Assembly: GCA_050300015.1 (NCBI GenBank)
Contig: JBNKWZ010000027.1
Location: forward strand, 1 to 64,000
Source: CAYZQH01 sp050300015
Lineage (GTDB): Bacteria; Pseudomonadota; Gammaproteobacteria; Pseudomonadales; Cellvibrionaceae
Length of the DNA: 64,000 nt
Direction of reading: 5' to 3'
Part shown: positions 17,023 to 25,902 of the stretch, one piece after another
Numbering within the stretch: position 1 is the stretch's first letter
Layout of the letters: each line of letters opens with the position of its first letter
The notes under the pieces: model-generated
The model's input: only the letters and a program-made list of their open reading frames with translations
Database searches by the model: none
Told to the model about the DNA's origin: nothing
Made by a program: the position numbers and the translations under genes

Positions 17023-17056
17023 CCTGACCCTATGCACGTCAAATGGGTCAGGGGCA
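17023..17056 (+). terminator. Rho-independent terminator of the esterase gene
   Basis: CCTGACCC (17023-17030) pairs with GGGTCAGG (17045-17052), and a T-rich run follows within five bases. It overlaps the 3' end of the convergent gene ending at 17057. Confidence 0.6.
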
Positions 17057-18001
17057 TTATTTTTTGCGGTTCACATATCGGTTTAACATCACCACCACGG
17101 CAATCATGACGCCCAAACCCAAAACCGTATACAACAACTGCAAGTCCGCCTCACTCATCCCTTTCCGTTCTGTCGAATCCGATGGCTCAAGGAGGCTTTT
17201 TGCTTTGTCTCCATAGCCTTTGGCATTAACGATTTCCACTTTCTGGCCAGAGCGGTTTTGCGATTCCGGTGCGCCAATAACCACATCTACTGACTTAACC
17301 GTATCATCCACTGCTTGCGGTTGAGTTTCGGCCTCACCAGCCGTTGACGACGACGCTTTGGCCATAGTGACTTTTCTCACTTTTACTTTTTGAATTTTGT
17401 CCGAGCTGTTATCACTGGCGGTTTCGTTTAACGCGTCTTTGTCAGCCAAGCCTTCGGGCTCGGCTTGAGCCTGCACGCTAAGCGGGTATATTTCTGTCAC
17501 TTCGGCGGCGATGGCATCTGAATCAAACCGCTTAAATTGTCGCTGGCCTTTTTCCAAAAGTGACCGAATGGGGGAAAACTCTGCAGGCGACAGCGCCAAA
17601 TATTGTTCGTTTTGGCTCAGCCAACCATCGCCCACTTGAACTTCCAATACCCCAGTGGGCGTGACGTACAATAAGGTCCAGAAAATCTCCTGCGATGCGA
17701 TGTGGTTACCATTTTCAGAACTCAGTTGCCCTTGATAGTGCAGCATAGTATCTAACAACAAGCCAAAATCCGATTCGACCTCTACAACATTTTCTTCTGC
17801 GAGTGGCAAATAAACTTGATACCCCTCCATGGAGGCCTGAATGATTTTCTTCGTTTGTGAAAAATCCGCAGGTGGACCCGCCAGTGAAAATTCAACAGGG
17901 CCAAGCGCTATAACCCCCAGTAAAAAAGGTGCGCATAAAAGTTGATTGTGCTTCACAATGTGGAATAAAACTTTCTGCATTCCAAATATACATTCTTTCA
18001 T
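17057..18001 (-). CDS. Exported single-span protein of unknown function, with acidic middle
   Basis: It encodes about 314 residues. An N-terminal hydrophobic segment (FHIVKHNQLLCAPFLLGVIALG) looks like a signal peptide or anchor. A folded part of about 140 residues has YQVYLPLAEENVVEVESDFG, IFWTLLYVTPTGVLEVQVGDG and EQYLALSPAEFSPIRSLLEKG. A low-complexity Ala/Glu/Ser/Lys stretch follows, then a C-terminal helix LLYTVLGLGVMIAVVVMLNRYV with basic end NRKK. I do not recognise a family. The layout is like the protein at 25892-26989, with a short similarity around GDG/WALLS or YLALS followed by LEKG/LERG. Several starts are possible (18031 TTG, 18022, 18001, 17980) and none has a good ribosome-binding site. 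Confidence 0.6.
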   Translation of the reverse strand: MKECIFGMQKVLFHIVKHNQLLCAPFLLGVIALGPVEFSLAGPPADFSQTKKIIQASMEGYQVYLPLAEENVVEVESDFGLLLDTMLHYQGQLSSENGNHIASQEIFWTLLYVTPTGVLEVQVGDGWLSQNEQYLALSPAEFSPIRSLLEKGQRQFKRFDSDAIAAEVTEIYPLSVQAQAEPEGLADKDALNETASDNSSDKIQKVKVRKVTMAKASSSTAGEAETQPQAVDDTVKSVDVVIGAPESQNRSGQKVEIVNAKGYGDKAKSLLEPSDSTERKGMSEADLQLLYTVLGLGVMIAVVVMLNRYVNRKK

Positions 18002-18587
18002 ACAAATCACTAAAGCCGTCATTGCAGCCAACCAATTGCTTTTCGGTAGGGCATTGGGGATTTAGGCCAAGCTCAAAAATAACGGTGGCTTGACTATATT
18101 CACCAACACTAAAGGTCTCCTCCGGCCATAAAAAGCGGAAGATATGCTAGGGAACCTCTGGTCAAGCCCCAATGACTTCTCGGCTTGGGCTCCCTTACAT
18201 ATAAAGCCTTGATGGGACTTCTACACGCAGAAGTGTCGCCACATTACTTGGACTAACGTCCAGTATTATTGTAGGTCACAAAAGTGTCATAGAAGAGGTT
18301 TATGGGAAGAGGCTAGTGCTTTTTGGGCCGAGTCGCACAACCTAGGGCTTGTTAATACTCTTTCGATGATTCCCATGACCCCACTTTCGTCCAGCAAAAC
18401 AGAAGGCGTGTGGTACAGCAGTCTACATAAACGGCTGACAATGCGACGGTGTGAGAAAATGGGGTCAGCCCTCGGGATTGCGGCTAAAAAACCTCACTCG
18501 TCGTTGCTCGTCACTTATTTGGAATAAAAAAAGGCCACCCCACAATAGTGAGGCGGCCTTTTAATCTGCAACGTGATGCAAGAGGGC
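18002..18587. other. Intergenic region with a 92-bp inverted-repeat-bounded element
   Basis: No gene is seen. TGACCCCACTTTC (18376-18388) and GAAAATGGGGTCA (18455-18467) are inverted copies (12 of 13) around 66 bp, which looks like a small non-autonomous element. AGGGAACCTCTG near 18149 recurs near 51459. A terminator lies at 18529-18562. Confidence 0.45.
18529..18562 (-). terminator. Rho-independent terminator of the GH5 gene
   Basis: On the minus strand, AAAAGGCCGCC and GGTGGCCTTTT form a stem (one mismatch) followed by TTTATT. It lies 26 bp after the GH5 stop codon. Confidence 0.8.
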
Positions 18588-20342
18588 TTACCAGTTGCGG
18601 ATTTTCTCTTTGACATAAAGTCCCGTCGCGGTGAGATCACCATCCTGCCAACCATTGGTGGCATTGGCGTTGGGCTTGAGTATAGACGCGCCCTCAACCT
18701 TATCGCTAATGGACCAGTTTGCGTGACTGATATTGTTCTCGTACAAGAATTGCAACCACGCATCAGATTCCGCCACATCCAAATCACCGTCACCATCGGC
18801 CTCTACCGTTCCCCATTCAGTGACAAACAGCGGAATGCCATTCTTCAAAGCCGTGCGCGCACGATTGCGTAAATCTTCTTTATGATCTACCGCGTAAAAA
18901 TGCAAAGTATAAGCCACGTTCACGTCGTTAATAGGATTCTCTGAAGCCTCATCAACAAATTGTGAGTAGAACGGTGTACCCACAATAATTAAGTTATCAG
19001 GGTCTATGCTTCTAATTGCTGCAATCACAGGCTCAGCATAAGCCTTAATGGCAGACCAAGACGTTTTATTATCCCAACCACACATAGCCGTTCCGGTAGG
19101 GCAATCGGGCTCGTTATACACCTCGTAAATCACATTGTTATTTGTGCCATAGGTCGTTGCCATTTCTTTAAAGAAGGCAATTGCTTGGCTTTGATAATCC
19201 TCGGCGTTGTGGGTGTGCCAATCAATGATCACATACATATCATTGGCAATGGCGGCATCCACCACCGTTTTAATACGGTTAAGATTGCCGGTGGCGTCAT
19301 CAAGGTACCCGTCTTCAACTTCCACACCCATGACCGCTCGTACCAATTTCGCCCCCCAGTCACTCTTGAGCGTTTCCACCACACCTTGGGTATAAAATTT
19401 GCCGCCCTCTTCCATATAGTTAGACCAAAAAAAACTCATTCCCGCGATACTGCCGGGTTGGCCGCCAAACAATACTTGATTGCCACTGGTGGTAATCGGA
19501 GGCGTACCCACAATATTGTCACTGCCGCTACCTGAAGGCGGTGGCGGCGTTTTACTCGGATCCCCACATTGGCTGCCAGCATAAAGCCCAATGTCATCCA
19601 ATTGAACATCACCACTTTGAATACCCAAATTAAACGTTAAGCGCGAAGAACTATCGGTCACATTCGCCACAAACGGAATGTCAAAAGCTTGGTAACTCGA
19701 TGTAAGTGAGAATGTCTTGGACTCAGCAGGGATAACACTGAGGTAATCTGGCGAACCACCGCGATCGATATTAACTGAGATACTGCGACTCACGGGTGAC
19801 TTGGCTTTGAAGCAGACAATATAAGGCTGGCTTTCGGTAACCGATACAGTATGAATGACCTGCACATGCCAATTTTCTGCAGTGGTACTGCTGATACTGA
19901 CACTGACTTCCCCATCCCAAGTCACGGGGGCGACAACACCTTCAAATAGGCTCGCATAAAAGAGGTCTTTGCCTTCTGAGAAGGTACCGTTGGAATCGAG
20001 CAAATTGCCAATATCACTACCACCCGAAGAGCTGCTAGAGCTTGAGGATGAGCTGCTGCTCGATGTCGAACTTGAGGATGAACTCGAAGAGGAGCTTGAG
20101 CTACTTGAAGAACTGTTCGAGCTGGAAGCACTGCTTGAACTACTCGAGGAACTACTCGAACTTGAACTGCTCGATGAACTGGAAGAACTTGAGCTACTGG
20201 ATGTGCTACTTGAGCTTGTACTACTGCTCGACGAACTGCTGGAACCTCCCGCCCCACATGCACTGAGCAGCCCCACCATCATTGTAAAGGCACACCATTT
20301 TAGGGGTGTATTTCTCGCTGTAATTGGAGTCAAATTCTTCAT
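18588..20342 (-). CDS. Lipoprotein GH5 endoglucanase with polyserine linkers and CBM
   Basis: It encodes 584 residues. The N-terminus MKNLTPITARNTPLKWCAFT continues MMVGLLSAC, a lipobox (LSAC). About 85 residues of polyserine with a few Thr/Ala/Asn follow. A beta-sandwich carbohydrate-binding module (about 110-255; CBM4/9- or CBM11-like, including VQLDDIGLYAGSQC) comes next. The GH5 domain (about 290-584) starts QVLFGGQPGSIAGMSFFWSN. The catalytic acid/base is E411 in IYEVYNEP and the nucleophile is E509 in FVTEWGT; YVIIDWHTHNAE also supports subfamily 2 cellulases. The start is the ATG at 20342, with GGAAA eight bases ahead; an upstream ATG at 20369 lacks one. It is surface- or periplasm-anchored through lipid. 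Confidence 0.95.
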   Translation of the reverse strand: MKNLTPITARNTPLKWCAFTMMVGLLSACGAGGSSSSSSSSTSSSSTSSSSSSSSSSSSSSSSSSSSSSSSASSSNSSSSSSSSSSSSSSSSTSSSSSSSSSSSSSGGSDIGNLLDSNGTFSEGKDLFYASLFEGVVAPVTWDGEVSVSISSTTAENWHVQVIHTVSVTESQPYIVCFKAKSPVSRSISVNIDRGGSPDYLSVIPAESKTFSLTSSYQAFDIPFVANVTDSSSRLTFNLGIQSGDVQLDDIGLYAGSQCGDPSKTPPPPSGSGSDNIVGTPPITTSGNQVLFGGQPGSIAGMSFFWSNYMEEGGKFYTQGVVETLKSDWGAKLVRAVMGVEVEDGYLDDATGNLNRIKTVVDAAIANDMYVIIDWHTHNAEDYQSQAIAFFKEMATTYGTNNNVIYEVYNEPDCPTGTAMCGWDNKTSWSAIKAYAEPVIAAIRSIDPDNLIIVGTPFYSQFVDEASENPINDVNVAYTLHFYAVDHKEDLRNRARTALKNGIPLFVTEWGTVEADGDGDLDVAESDAWLQFLYENNISHANWSISDKVEGASILKPNANATNGWQDGDLTATGLYVKEKIRNW

Positions 20343-20642
20343 ATTATTATTTTCCAGGTGGCGCCACACTCAGTGTCTACCGGCGTTTCAGCCAATGATG
20401 AAGACTCTAGGGTCGCAGTAAGTTACAGCGATACTCCCAAAGCACTTCCAAAACACCGCGTGCAAGGGGTTAAAATTTGAGCGGACAATATAAACCGAAC
20501 CGATTGAGAGAAACAACAGCTACTTTAGTACCAGATGCGCAATTAAAGTATGAATCGTCTTACAATTAAATGTGCAATAGATCAGCAGCACGAAGGTTTG
20601 CATGGGGTACGACTACGCCAATTTTATTTAGCTTGTATTTCT

Positions 20643-21599
20643 TTAGGTAAGACTGATAACGCTCCCATCCCTATTCAGTCGGAAGCTTGCGAAATCTTGC
20701 GCCAAGGCTAAATTGCCCGGATAAAACGCCAATGCCTCTTGGTAAATAGGGTGGTGGGTCACAGGTGTTTTGTTAAGGCTTGGATAGCGCGCGCTAAAGT
20801 GCGTCAAAATTAGATTGGGAATTTGAGCCTGCTCGGCAAATTTGGCAATAGACTTGGCCGTTGAGTGTCCATGAGTATGCCCCATTTTGGCAATAGCATC
20901 TTCAGTAAACGTGGCCTCATGAATGAGCAATTGACAACCTCTGGTCATCGAGACTAAACAGTCTGGAGTATCATTATCGCCCCCCACAATAAATTTTCGG
21001 GGCGCGCGTAGAGGGTTCAAATAATCAATACTCTTGTAGGTCTGATGATTAAAAACAAAAGTGGGTTTCGTTTTGACCTGCCCCCAAAGCGGCCCTTGCG
21101 GAATACCATCGGCTTTGAGTTTTTCAATATTTAATTCAGCGTCCACCACCTGCTCTTCAAAACAATAACCAAATGAAGGCACGCGATGAGACAAGGGAAT
21201 AGACGTAATACGCCACTGATCCAAGCTACCACAGTAATGCTCTGACGGTTCAAATAGTAAAGGAAAGGTTAGATGCAAATCGGTGTGTTTTTGGGTAGCC
21301 ACCAACCACTGCTTAACCCCCTTGGGCGCAATAATGGTCAACGGCGCTTCACGGCCCTGCATGGCTGCACTGGACAATAACCCTGGCAAGCCAAAGCAGT
21401 GGTCGCCATGTACATGGGTTATGAATATGGCGCTCAACTTTGCCAGTGACACAGGCGCTTTTAAAATTTGATGCTGGGTGGCCTCACCACAATCCACCAA
21501 AAACCACTGTCGCGAGCGAGGCTCAACCAAAGCTAAAGCGGTGACATTGCGGTGTAGGGTTGGCACCCCCGCGGAAGTCCCTAAGAATAGAAATTCCAT
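20643..21599 (-). CDS. rnz: Ribonuclease Z / RNase BN
   Basis: It encodes 318 residues of the metallo-beta-lactamase fold. Zinc motif HVHGDHCFGLPG (H62, H64, D66, H67) is followed later by HEATFTEDA, GHSTAKSIAKFA and LILTHFSARY, which together define the ElaC/RNase Z family. The length and the GTSAGVPT start are typical of the short bacterial form. It processes tRNA 3' ends in the cytoplasm. It is complete and stands alone. Confidence 0.95.
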   Translation of the reverse strand: MEFLFLGTSAGVPTLHRNVTALALVEPRSRQWFLVDCGEATQHQILKAPVSLAKLSAIFITHVHGDHCFGLPGLLSSAAMQGREAPLTIIAPKGVKQWLVATQKHTDLHLTFPLLFEPSEHYCGSLDQWRITSIPLSHRVPSFGYCFEEQVVDAELNIEKLKADGIPQGPLWGQVKTKPTFVFNHQTYKSIDYLNPLRAPRKFIVGGDNDTPDCLVSMTRGCQLLIHEATFTEDAIAKMGHTHGHSTAKSIAKFAEQAQIPNLILTHFSARYPSLNKTPVTHHPIYQEALAFYPGNLALAQDFASFRLNRDGSVISLT

Positions 21600-21691
21600 C
21601 TGTCATTTATCCAATGATTTGGGTACACGCGCCTCAACCCGGAGGATCTACACGACTAAAGTCACTTGAGAGACTGCGCGCTACAACCACC

Positions 21692-21985
21692 TCAATTTTT
21701 TGCAAACCAACCCGCAGCGGCAGCCACTGACACCATCGCGCTCACAGAGGCCACTTTTAACAAGGCCACCACATCTAAAGTGATCACGGCATTCACCACG
21801 CCCACCCAGGGTACTAGGCTGGCAGCGCACACCAAAGCCGCCCACGGCAACAAGGGCAAACGGGGCGCCCCAGGCAACCTTGCACACACTTGACGACTAA
21901 AGCCATCGCCGGCGATATAGTCAGTACTGTTTTTTAAATTTTGACGCAAAAACCCGTCAAAGTCGTTGTCTCTTTCAGAACTCAT
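21692..21985 (-). CDS. Small membrane protein partner of an ECF sigma factor (putative anti-sigma)
   Basis: It encodes 97 residues. A soluble N-terminus with DNDFDGFLRQNLKNSTDYI and GDGFSRQVCARLP is followed by two hydrophobic helices (about 47-65 and 70-92). The D-YI-D-GF--RV--LP pattern is common in small proteins encoded directly after ECF sigma genes. Its ATG overlaps the sigma gene (ATGA arrangement in the ancestral frame), which indicates translational coupling. It probably holds the sigma factor at the membrane; this is inferred from position. Confidence 0.65.
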   Translation of the reverse strand: MSSERDNDFDGFLRQNLKNSTDYIAGDGFSRQVCARLPGAPRLPLLPWAALVCAASLVPWVGVVNAVITLDVVALLKVASVSAMVSVAAAAGWFAKN

Positions 21986-22418
21986 TCAGGCCTCCAGGCC
22001 GCCCGTAACTGCCGCGGTTCACGTGGGTTTTTAAGGTGCCGAGCGGTATATGCATGATGGTACTCGCTTCCTCTTGTGGAAAGTCCTCTTCAAAACACAG
22101 CCCAATGGCCACTTGCTGGGACTCACTCAATTGGGCCATAGCCCATTGTATATCGCCTTCGCACATGGTGCGGGTTTGCTCACAGGGACCGGTTTCGTGG
22201 GGATATTCATCTAAGGTGGCCCATTGGTTGTCTTTCTTGCGGCGTCGGGAGACCGCCAAGTTGAACACCAAGCGGCACATCCACACAGAGAACTTTGCCT
22301 CGCCTCGGTACCCAGGTAACGCCGCATAGGCTTTGATCAAGGCTTCTTGCGCCACATCGTCCCCTGCAGCCCAATCATTGCGGCAAAGGCGCCGCGCTGT
22401 TTCATGATTTTTCTCCAT
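21975..22418 (-). CDS. ECF-type RNA polymerase sigma factor, possibly frameshifted at its C-terminus
   Basis: It encodes 147 residues. Region 2 is seen as NDWAAGDDVAQEALIKAYAALPGYRGEAKFSVWMCRLVFNLAVSRRR. Region 4 is AMAQLSESQQVAIGLCFEEDFPQEEASTIMHIPLGTLKTHVNRG, with the helix-turn-helix. After NRG the protein reads SYGRPGGLNEF, which is unlike the family. Adding one A after GGC (near 22010) would give KLRAAWRPE and a TGA that overlaps the ATG of the next gene, the usual arrangement. A one-base loss or sequencing error is therefore likely. The N-terminus is also short. Target genes are unknown. Confidence 0.8.
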   Translation of the reverse strand: MEKNHETARRLCRNDWAAGDDVAQEALIKAYAALPGYRGEAKFSVWMCRLVFNLAVSRRRKKDNQWATLDEYPHETGPCEQTRTMCEGDIQWAMAQLSESQQVAIGLCFEEDFPQEEASTIMHIPLGTLKTHVNRGSYGRPGGLNEF

Positions 22419-22621
22419 ATTAGGTACCGGTTATGGGTATGACGCTGCAACCCTCGCGTTTGGATTCAGCTTTTTTCAATTTTTTTACCCGGTGGCCTTG
22501 CGATCAACTGGCGTCTGTTTCCTCCCAAAACTTGAGCGACGGCTTTTACTCGTTTCCTCACCCAGCGCTCTAACTCGGTCTACACTATAAGCCTAACCAC
22601 CGTGTTGAACTCTGGAGCACC

Positions 22622-24220
22622 ATGCGATACCAACTGGCATCTCTTTTCGATTCTACCTTACGACTGATGGGTATTCGCAGTATCCGTGCGCAGTTCTCGG
22701 TGGCTTTTTTTATGATTTTTGCGTTCACGCTGGTTAGCTTTATTTTCCGAGTAACGCAGCTAACCGACTCGAGCGAAACCCTCAATATCGCTGGCCGCCA
22801 GCGTATGCTGTCACAAAAACTGGCCAAAGAAGTGTTGTTGGTCCGATCAGGCGCTCTGAGCCCTGCGACACTCCAAACCACCATCCAGCAATTTGAACGT
22901 AGCCATCAGGCGCTTTTGTCCGGTGATCGCACCCTTAAGGTGGACAAGCCCTCCACGCGCGCCATCACCTTACAACTCGAGCACGTGGGCGAGTTGTGGC
23001 GTACCTTTAAGCCCCTAGTGCAGCGCCTTGCCAATGATACGGACAGTAGCGAACTGGATAGGCTCGGACCAGAAAGCATCACGTTACTTGAGGAAATGAA
23101 TAACGCCGTTAACATGATGTCTGCAGAAGCTTCGCGACAATATCAAATACAGCAATGGTTTATGATCTCCATGCTCTGTTGTACGCTCATGATGGTACTT
23201 ATCAGCCGATTTTTAGGGCTGCATTGGCTAATGGACCAAATTGCTCTACTGCGCGACCGGCTGCTGGATGTGGGGCAACGTGATTTTTCAAAGCCGATTA
23301 ATGAAAACGTGTCCGACAATGAAATAGGCGAAATTTTTGAGGCCTACAACGCCTTGCTAGCCCATGTGGGAGATGTGGTTCGTCAAGTACAATCGCTCTC
23401 GCACCAACTGGAGAGCCAAATCTCCAACGTGGCCACTGCTGCAACTCAATCGGAACGCAGTGTTATGGACCAAAAAAGGGAAACAGATTCTGTTGCCTCG
23501 GCCATCAATGAAATGTCGGCCACGGTAATGGAGGTGGCCAGGAACGCCGCCAACGCAACAAATGCGGCGACCAATGCCAATAAAACCGCACAACAAGGAC
23601 ACGATATCGTAGAGCAAGCAAGCCAGACCATCGCCCAAATGAGCCAGCAGTTAAATGGCGCGGCCTCCGTAATGCAGCAGCTTGATCAAGACAGCCAAGA
23701 AATTGGCAAAGTACTTTCGGTTATCACGGGTATTGCCGAACAAACCAATCTATTGGCCTTGAACGCCGCTATTGAGGCTGCCCGCGCAGGGGAGCAGGGC
23801 CGAGGATTTGCCGTCGTGGCAGACGAAGTTCGAACGCTCGCCAGCAAAACCCAGGAGTCCACCGAAGAAATCCGAACCATCATTGAGCGCTTGCAACACC
23901 AAAGCACCAAAGCGGTGGAAGTGATGAAACGCTCTAGCGCCCAAGCCTCTGAGGGCGCAGAACAAACACGTCAAGCCAATCTTTCGCTGGAATCCATTGT
24001 CGAAGCTGTTGGACACATCTTAGATATGAGTAATTTGATTACCACAGCCGCAGAAGAGCAAGCCACTGTGGCCAACGAGGTGGATGGCAATATTCACAGT
24101 ATCGCGGGCGCGGCAGAAGAAAGCAGTGCCATGGTCTCGGAATTGAACCAAGCATCATCTCGCATGCGCGATGACGTACTAGCCCTCAATCAAGCGGTGG
24201 GGTCACTAAAAGTTCAATAG
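22622..24220 (+). CDS. Methyl-accepting chemotaxis protein with PilJ-type sensor
   Basis: It encodes 532 residues. Membrane helix 1 is at about 23-45 ([18 protein letters not shown]). The periplasmic part has [20 protein letters not shown], the signature of the PilJ/NarX-type N-terminal sensor domain. Helix 2 is at about 177-195 ([20 protein letters not shown]). A HAMP-like region follows, then the signalling domain with the hairpin [25 protein letters not shown]. There is no CheB/CheR-docking pentapeptide at the end (AVGSLKVQ). It senses an unknown ligand and signals to a CheA encoded elsewhere. Single gene. Confidence 0.93.
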   Translation: MRYQLASLFDSTLRLMGIRSIRAQFSVAFFMIFAFTLVSFIFRVTQLTDSSETLNIAGRQRMLSQKLAKEVLLVRSGALSPATLQTTIQQFERSHQALLSGDRTLKVDKPSTRAITLQLEHVGELWRTFKPLVQRLANDTDSSELDRLGPESITLLEEMNNAVNMMSAEASRQYQIQQWFMISMLCCTLMMVLISRFLGLHWLMDQIALLRDRLLDVGQRDFSKPINENVSDNEIGEIFEAYNALLAHVGDVVRQVQSLSHQLESQISNVATAATQSERSVMDQKRETDSVASAINEMSATVMEVARNAANATNAATNANKTAQQGHDIVEQASQTIAQMSQQLNGAASVMQQLDQDSQEIGKVLSVITGIAEQTNLLALNAAIEAARAGEQGRGFAVVADEVRTLASKTQESTEEIRTIIERLQHQSTKAVEVMKRSSAQASEGAEQTRQANLSLESIVEAVGHILDMSNLITTAAEEQATVANEVDGNIHSIAGAAEESSAMVSELNQASSRMRDDVLALNQAVGSLKVQ

Positions 24221-24365
24221 GGGCTGCAATGGAAAAGTTCGCTCAACCCTGTCAGGTTTCATCAACCACGCCTATCAACACAGAAACGCTAGGGGCCCCG
24301 CTGATTCGAGCACATGACGCCGAATTCACAAGACGGGAAAAGCGACAGCGCCAGTATTTTAGGCC

Positions 24366-24443
24366 GTGCCATAAAACCGATAGGAGGTCTATTTTATGGC
24401 CAGGTTAATGGTCGCTTATCGTTTTCATTTCAGCAATCAGTAG
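24366..24443 (+). other. Hairpin around a strong Shine-Dalgarno site and 15-codon ORF
   Basis: GCCATAAAA (24368-24376) pairs exactly with TTTTATGGC (24392-24400). The loop carries AGGAGG, and the ATG at 24396 lies in the right arm, giving a 15-residue frame (MARLMVAYRFHFSNQ) that ends at 24443. It may be a terminator of the chemoreceptor gene or of the convergent YCII gene, or a translation-masked leader. Neither is proven. Confidence 0.3.
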
Positions 24444-24725
24444 TTGGCCATTGATGTCCAAAAACGGGCAGCTTTTCACCATATCTTGTACGCTTTCCAT
24501 ATCGGCTGCCTGAAGTACGGTATGCCCAGAAATCGGCAATTCACAACCGTCCTCTACACTGCGGTCCGGTAACACGGTTACCATTTCTAAATAAGGCACC
24601 ATAGGGGTAACCACCGCATCACCTAGCGCCTCAAGCCATGCCTGATACTGTGCAAAATGGGCCTGACCTTCTGCTTCTGTAGCAGGTCTATCACCACCAA
24701 TGTAAGTCACCAAATATTGATTCAT
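24405..24725 (-). CDS. YCII-related protein
   Basis: It encodes 106 residues with the ferredoxin-like dimeric alpha/beta-barrel pattern: MNQYLVTYIGGD at the N-terminus, HFAQYQAWLEALGDAVVTP in the middle, and ADMESVQDMVKSCPFLDI toward the end. This is the YCII/DGPF family of small cytoplasmic proteins. Enzyme activity is not established for most members and I assign none. It is encoded alone, convergent with the chemoreceptor gene. Confidence 0.8.
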   Translation of the reverse strand: MNQYLVTYIGGDRPATEAEGQAHFAQYQAWLEALGDAVVTPMVPYLEMVTVLPDRSVEDGCELPISGHTVLQAADMESVQDMVKSCPFLDINGQLLIAEMKTISDH

Positions 24726-24912
24726 TCCACGCTCCTTATTGTTTTATGGTTGTTCTTTGGTTGTGATTGGGTTTTTGCTTCTTCAATACTGCGTTTTTTT
24801 ATTGAATGATTTTGTATTAATGTGTTTTTGCGTCGCAAGGCACCTCGGCTCGACCACGAAGATTAACTCGTGCAACACTTTGCAAGAAATTGTATACCTG
24901 CGCCAGGCATAC

Positions 24913-25902
24913 CTACAACGTCAGGGTGACAACTAAGGGCAAATGATCTGACCCCACATTGTGCCCCAAATCGAGCGTCAGTACATCTATCTCATCGGTG
25001 ACCAGGCAGTGGTCGATGGGAATACGTAAAAAGGGCGGCAACATCGCGGGCCAAGTGGGCAGCCACCCAATACCGTCACGAACGCTTCGAAATCTCTCGG
25101 TAAGCAACTGCGCAAACTGGTGCGACCACGGTGTGGTGTTTAAATCACCAACAAGCACCGCCGGCCCGGCAACCCCCCGGAGTATTGCCTGCAACTGCTT
25201 GAGTTGACGGTTGCGCAGTGCTGCCATAGCTGCGTTGACCGGCGCCATGGGGTGTGTTGCCACCAGGGTGAAGGGCACGCCTTCGACATGTACGGTAGAC
25301 ACAATCGTAGGAATTTGCGCCTCGGCCAGGTCCAGTAACTCAGTGCCCACCAATGGAAACCGACTGTACACACCCAACCCAAAACTACCCTCCCGCGGAT
25401 CGAGAACCCTGTAGGGGTAGTCACGCTCCAATTCAACGAGGGCGTGTACCCAGGCAGGTGTCAATTCCTGAATCACGAAAATGTCAGGCTGTTCTACTGC
25501 AACGGCTTCCAGCAAACGATCAAATTCAGTGTTGTCTCGATACACATTGCTGAGCATTACTTTGAACGCCGTCTGTCCCTTATTGGATACTTGGCTAGAT
25601 TGAAAATAAATAGGTATCACCGCAAAGGCGTGCCACACAGTTAACAATACTGCAACGCTCACCCACCGCCACTGCCGAATTAAAGCAAACCCCACCACCA
25701 ACAACCAGGAAGCATTAAATGCTTGCAACCTAAAATGTGCACACCATTCAAACCAATAATGGGCGTATTGCATACACGCACCTAGAGTCACCAACAATGT
25801 GCCCAAAATGACTACGCGCAGTAAACTTAAATACCATGTGCGACAGCTCTTGACTGCCGCACATACCCTTTTTAGATTTTTACTATTGCCGTCAATTCTC
25901 AC
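24913..25902 (-). CDS. Endonuclease/exonuclease/phosphatase-family protein with membrane anchor
   Basis: It encodes about 329 residues. Three hydrophobic helices at the N-terminus include LSLLRVVILGTLLVTLGA, WLLVVGFALI and WVSVAVLLTVWHAFAVIPIYF. A periplasm-facing EEP domain follows: VMLSNVYRDN, PDIFVIQELTPAW (metal-binding Glu), LVATHPMAPVN, VGDLNTTPWS, and final GSDHLPLVVTLTL. The GDLN and SDH motifs are those of DNase I-like phosphoesterases. The longest frame starts at 25989, deep inside the upstream gene; I use the GTG at 25902, which overlaps that gene's stop by 11 bases, but the start is uncertain. The substrate is unknown. Confidence 0.82.
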   Translation of the reverse strand: MRIDGNSKNLKRVCAAVKSCRTWYLSLLRVVILGTLLVTLGACMQYAHYWFEWCAHFRLQAFNASWLLVVGFALIRQWRWVSVAVLLTVWHAFAVIPIYFQSSQVSNKGQTAFKVMLSNVYRDNTEFDRLLEAVAVEQPDIFVIQELTPAWVHALVELERDYPYRVLDPREGSFGLGVYSRFPLVGTELLDLAEAQIPTIVSTVHVEGVPFTLVATHPMAPVNAAMAALRNRQLKQLQAILRGVAGPAVLVGDLNTTPWSHQFAQLLTERFRSVRDGIGWLPTWPAMLPPFLRIPIDHCLVTDEIDVLTLDLGHNVGSDHLPLVVTLTL

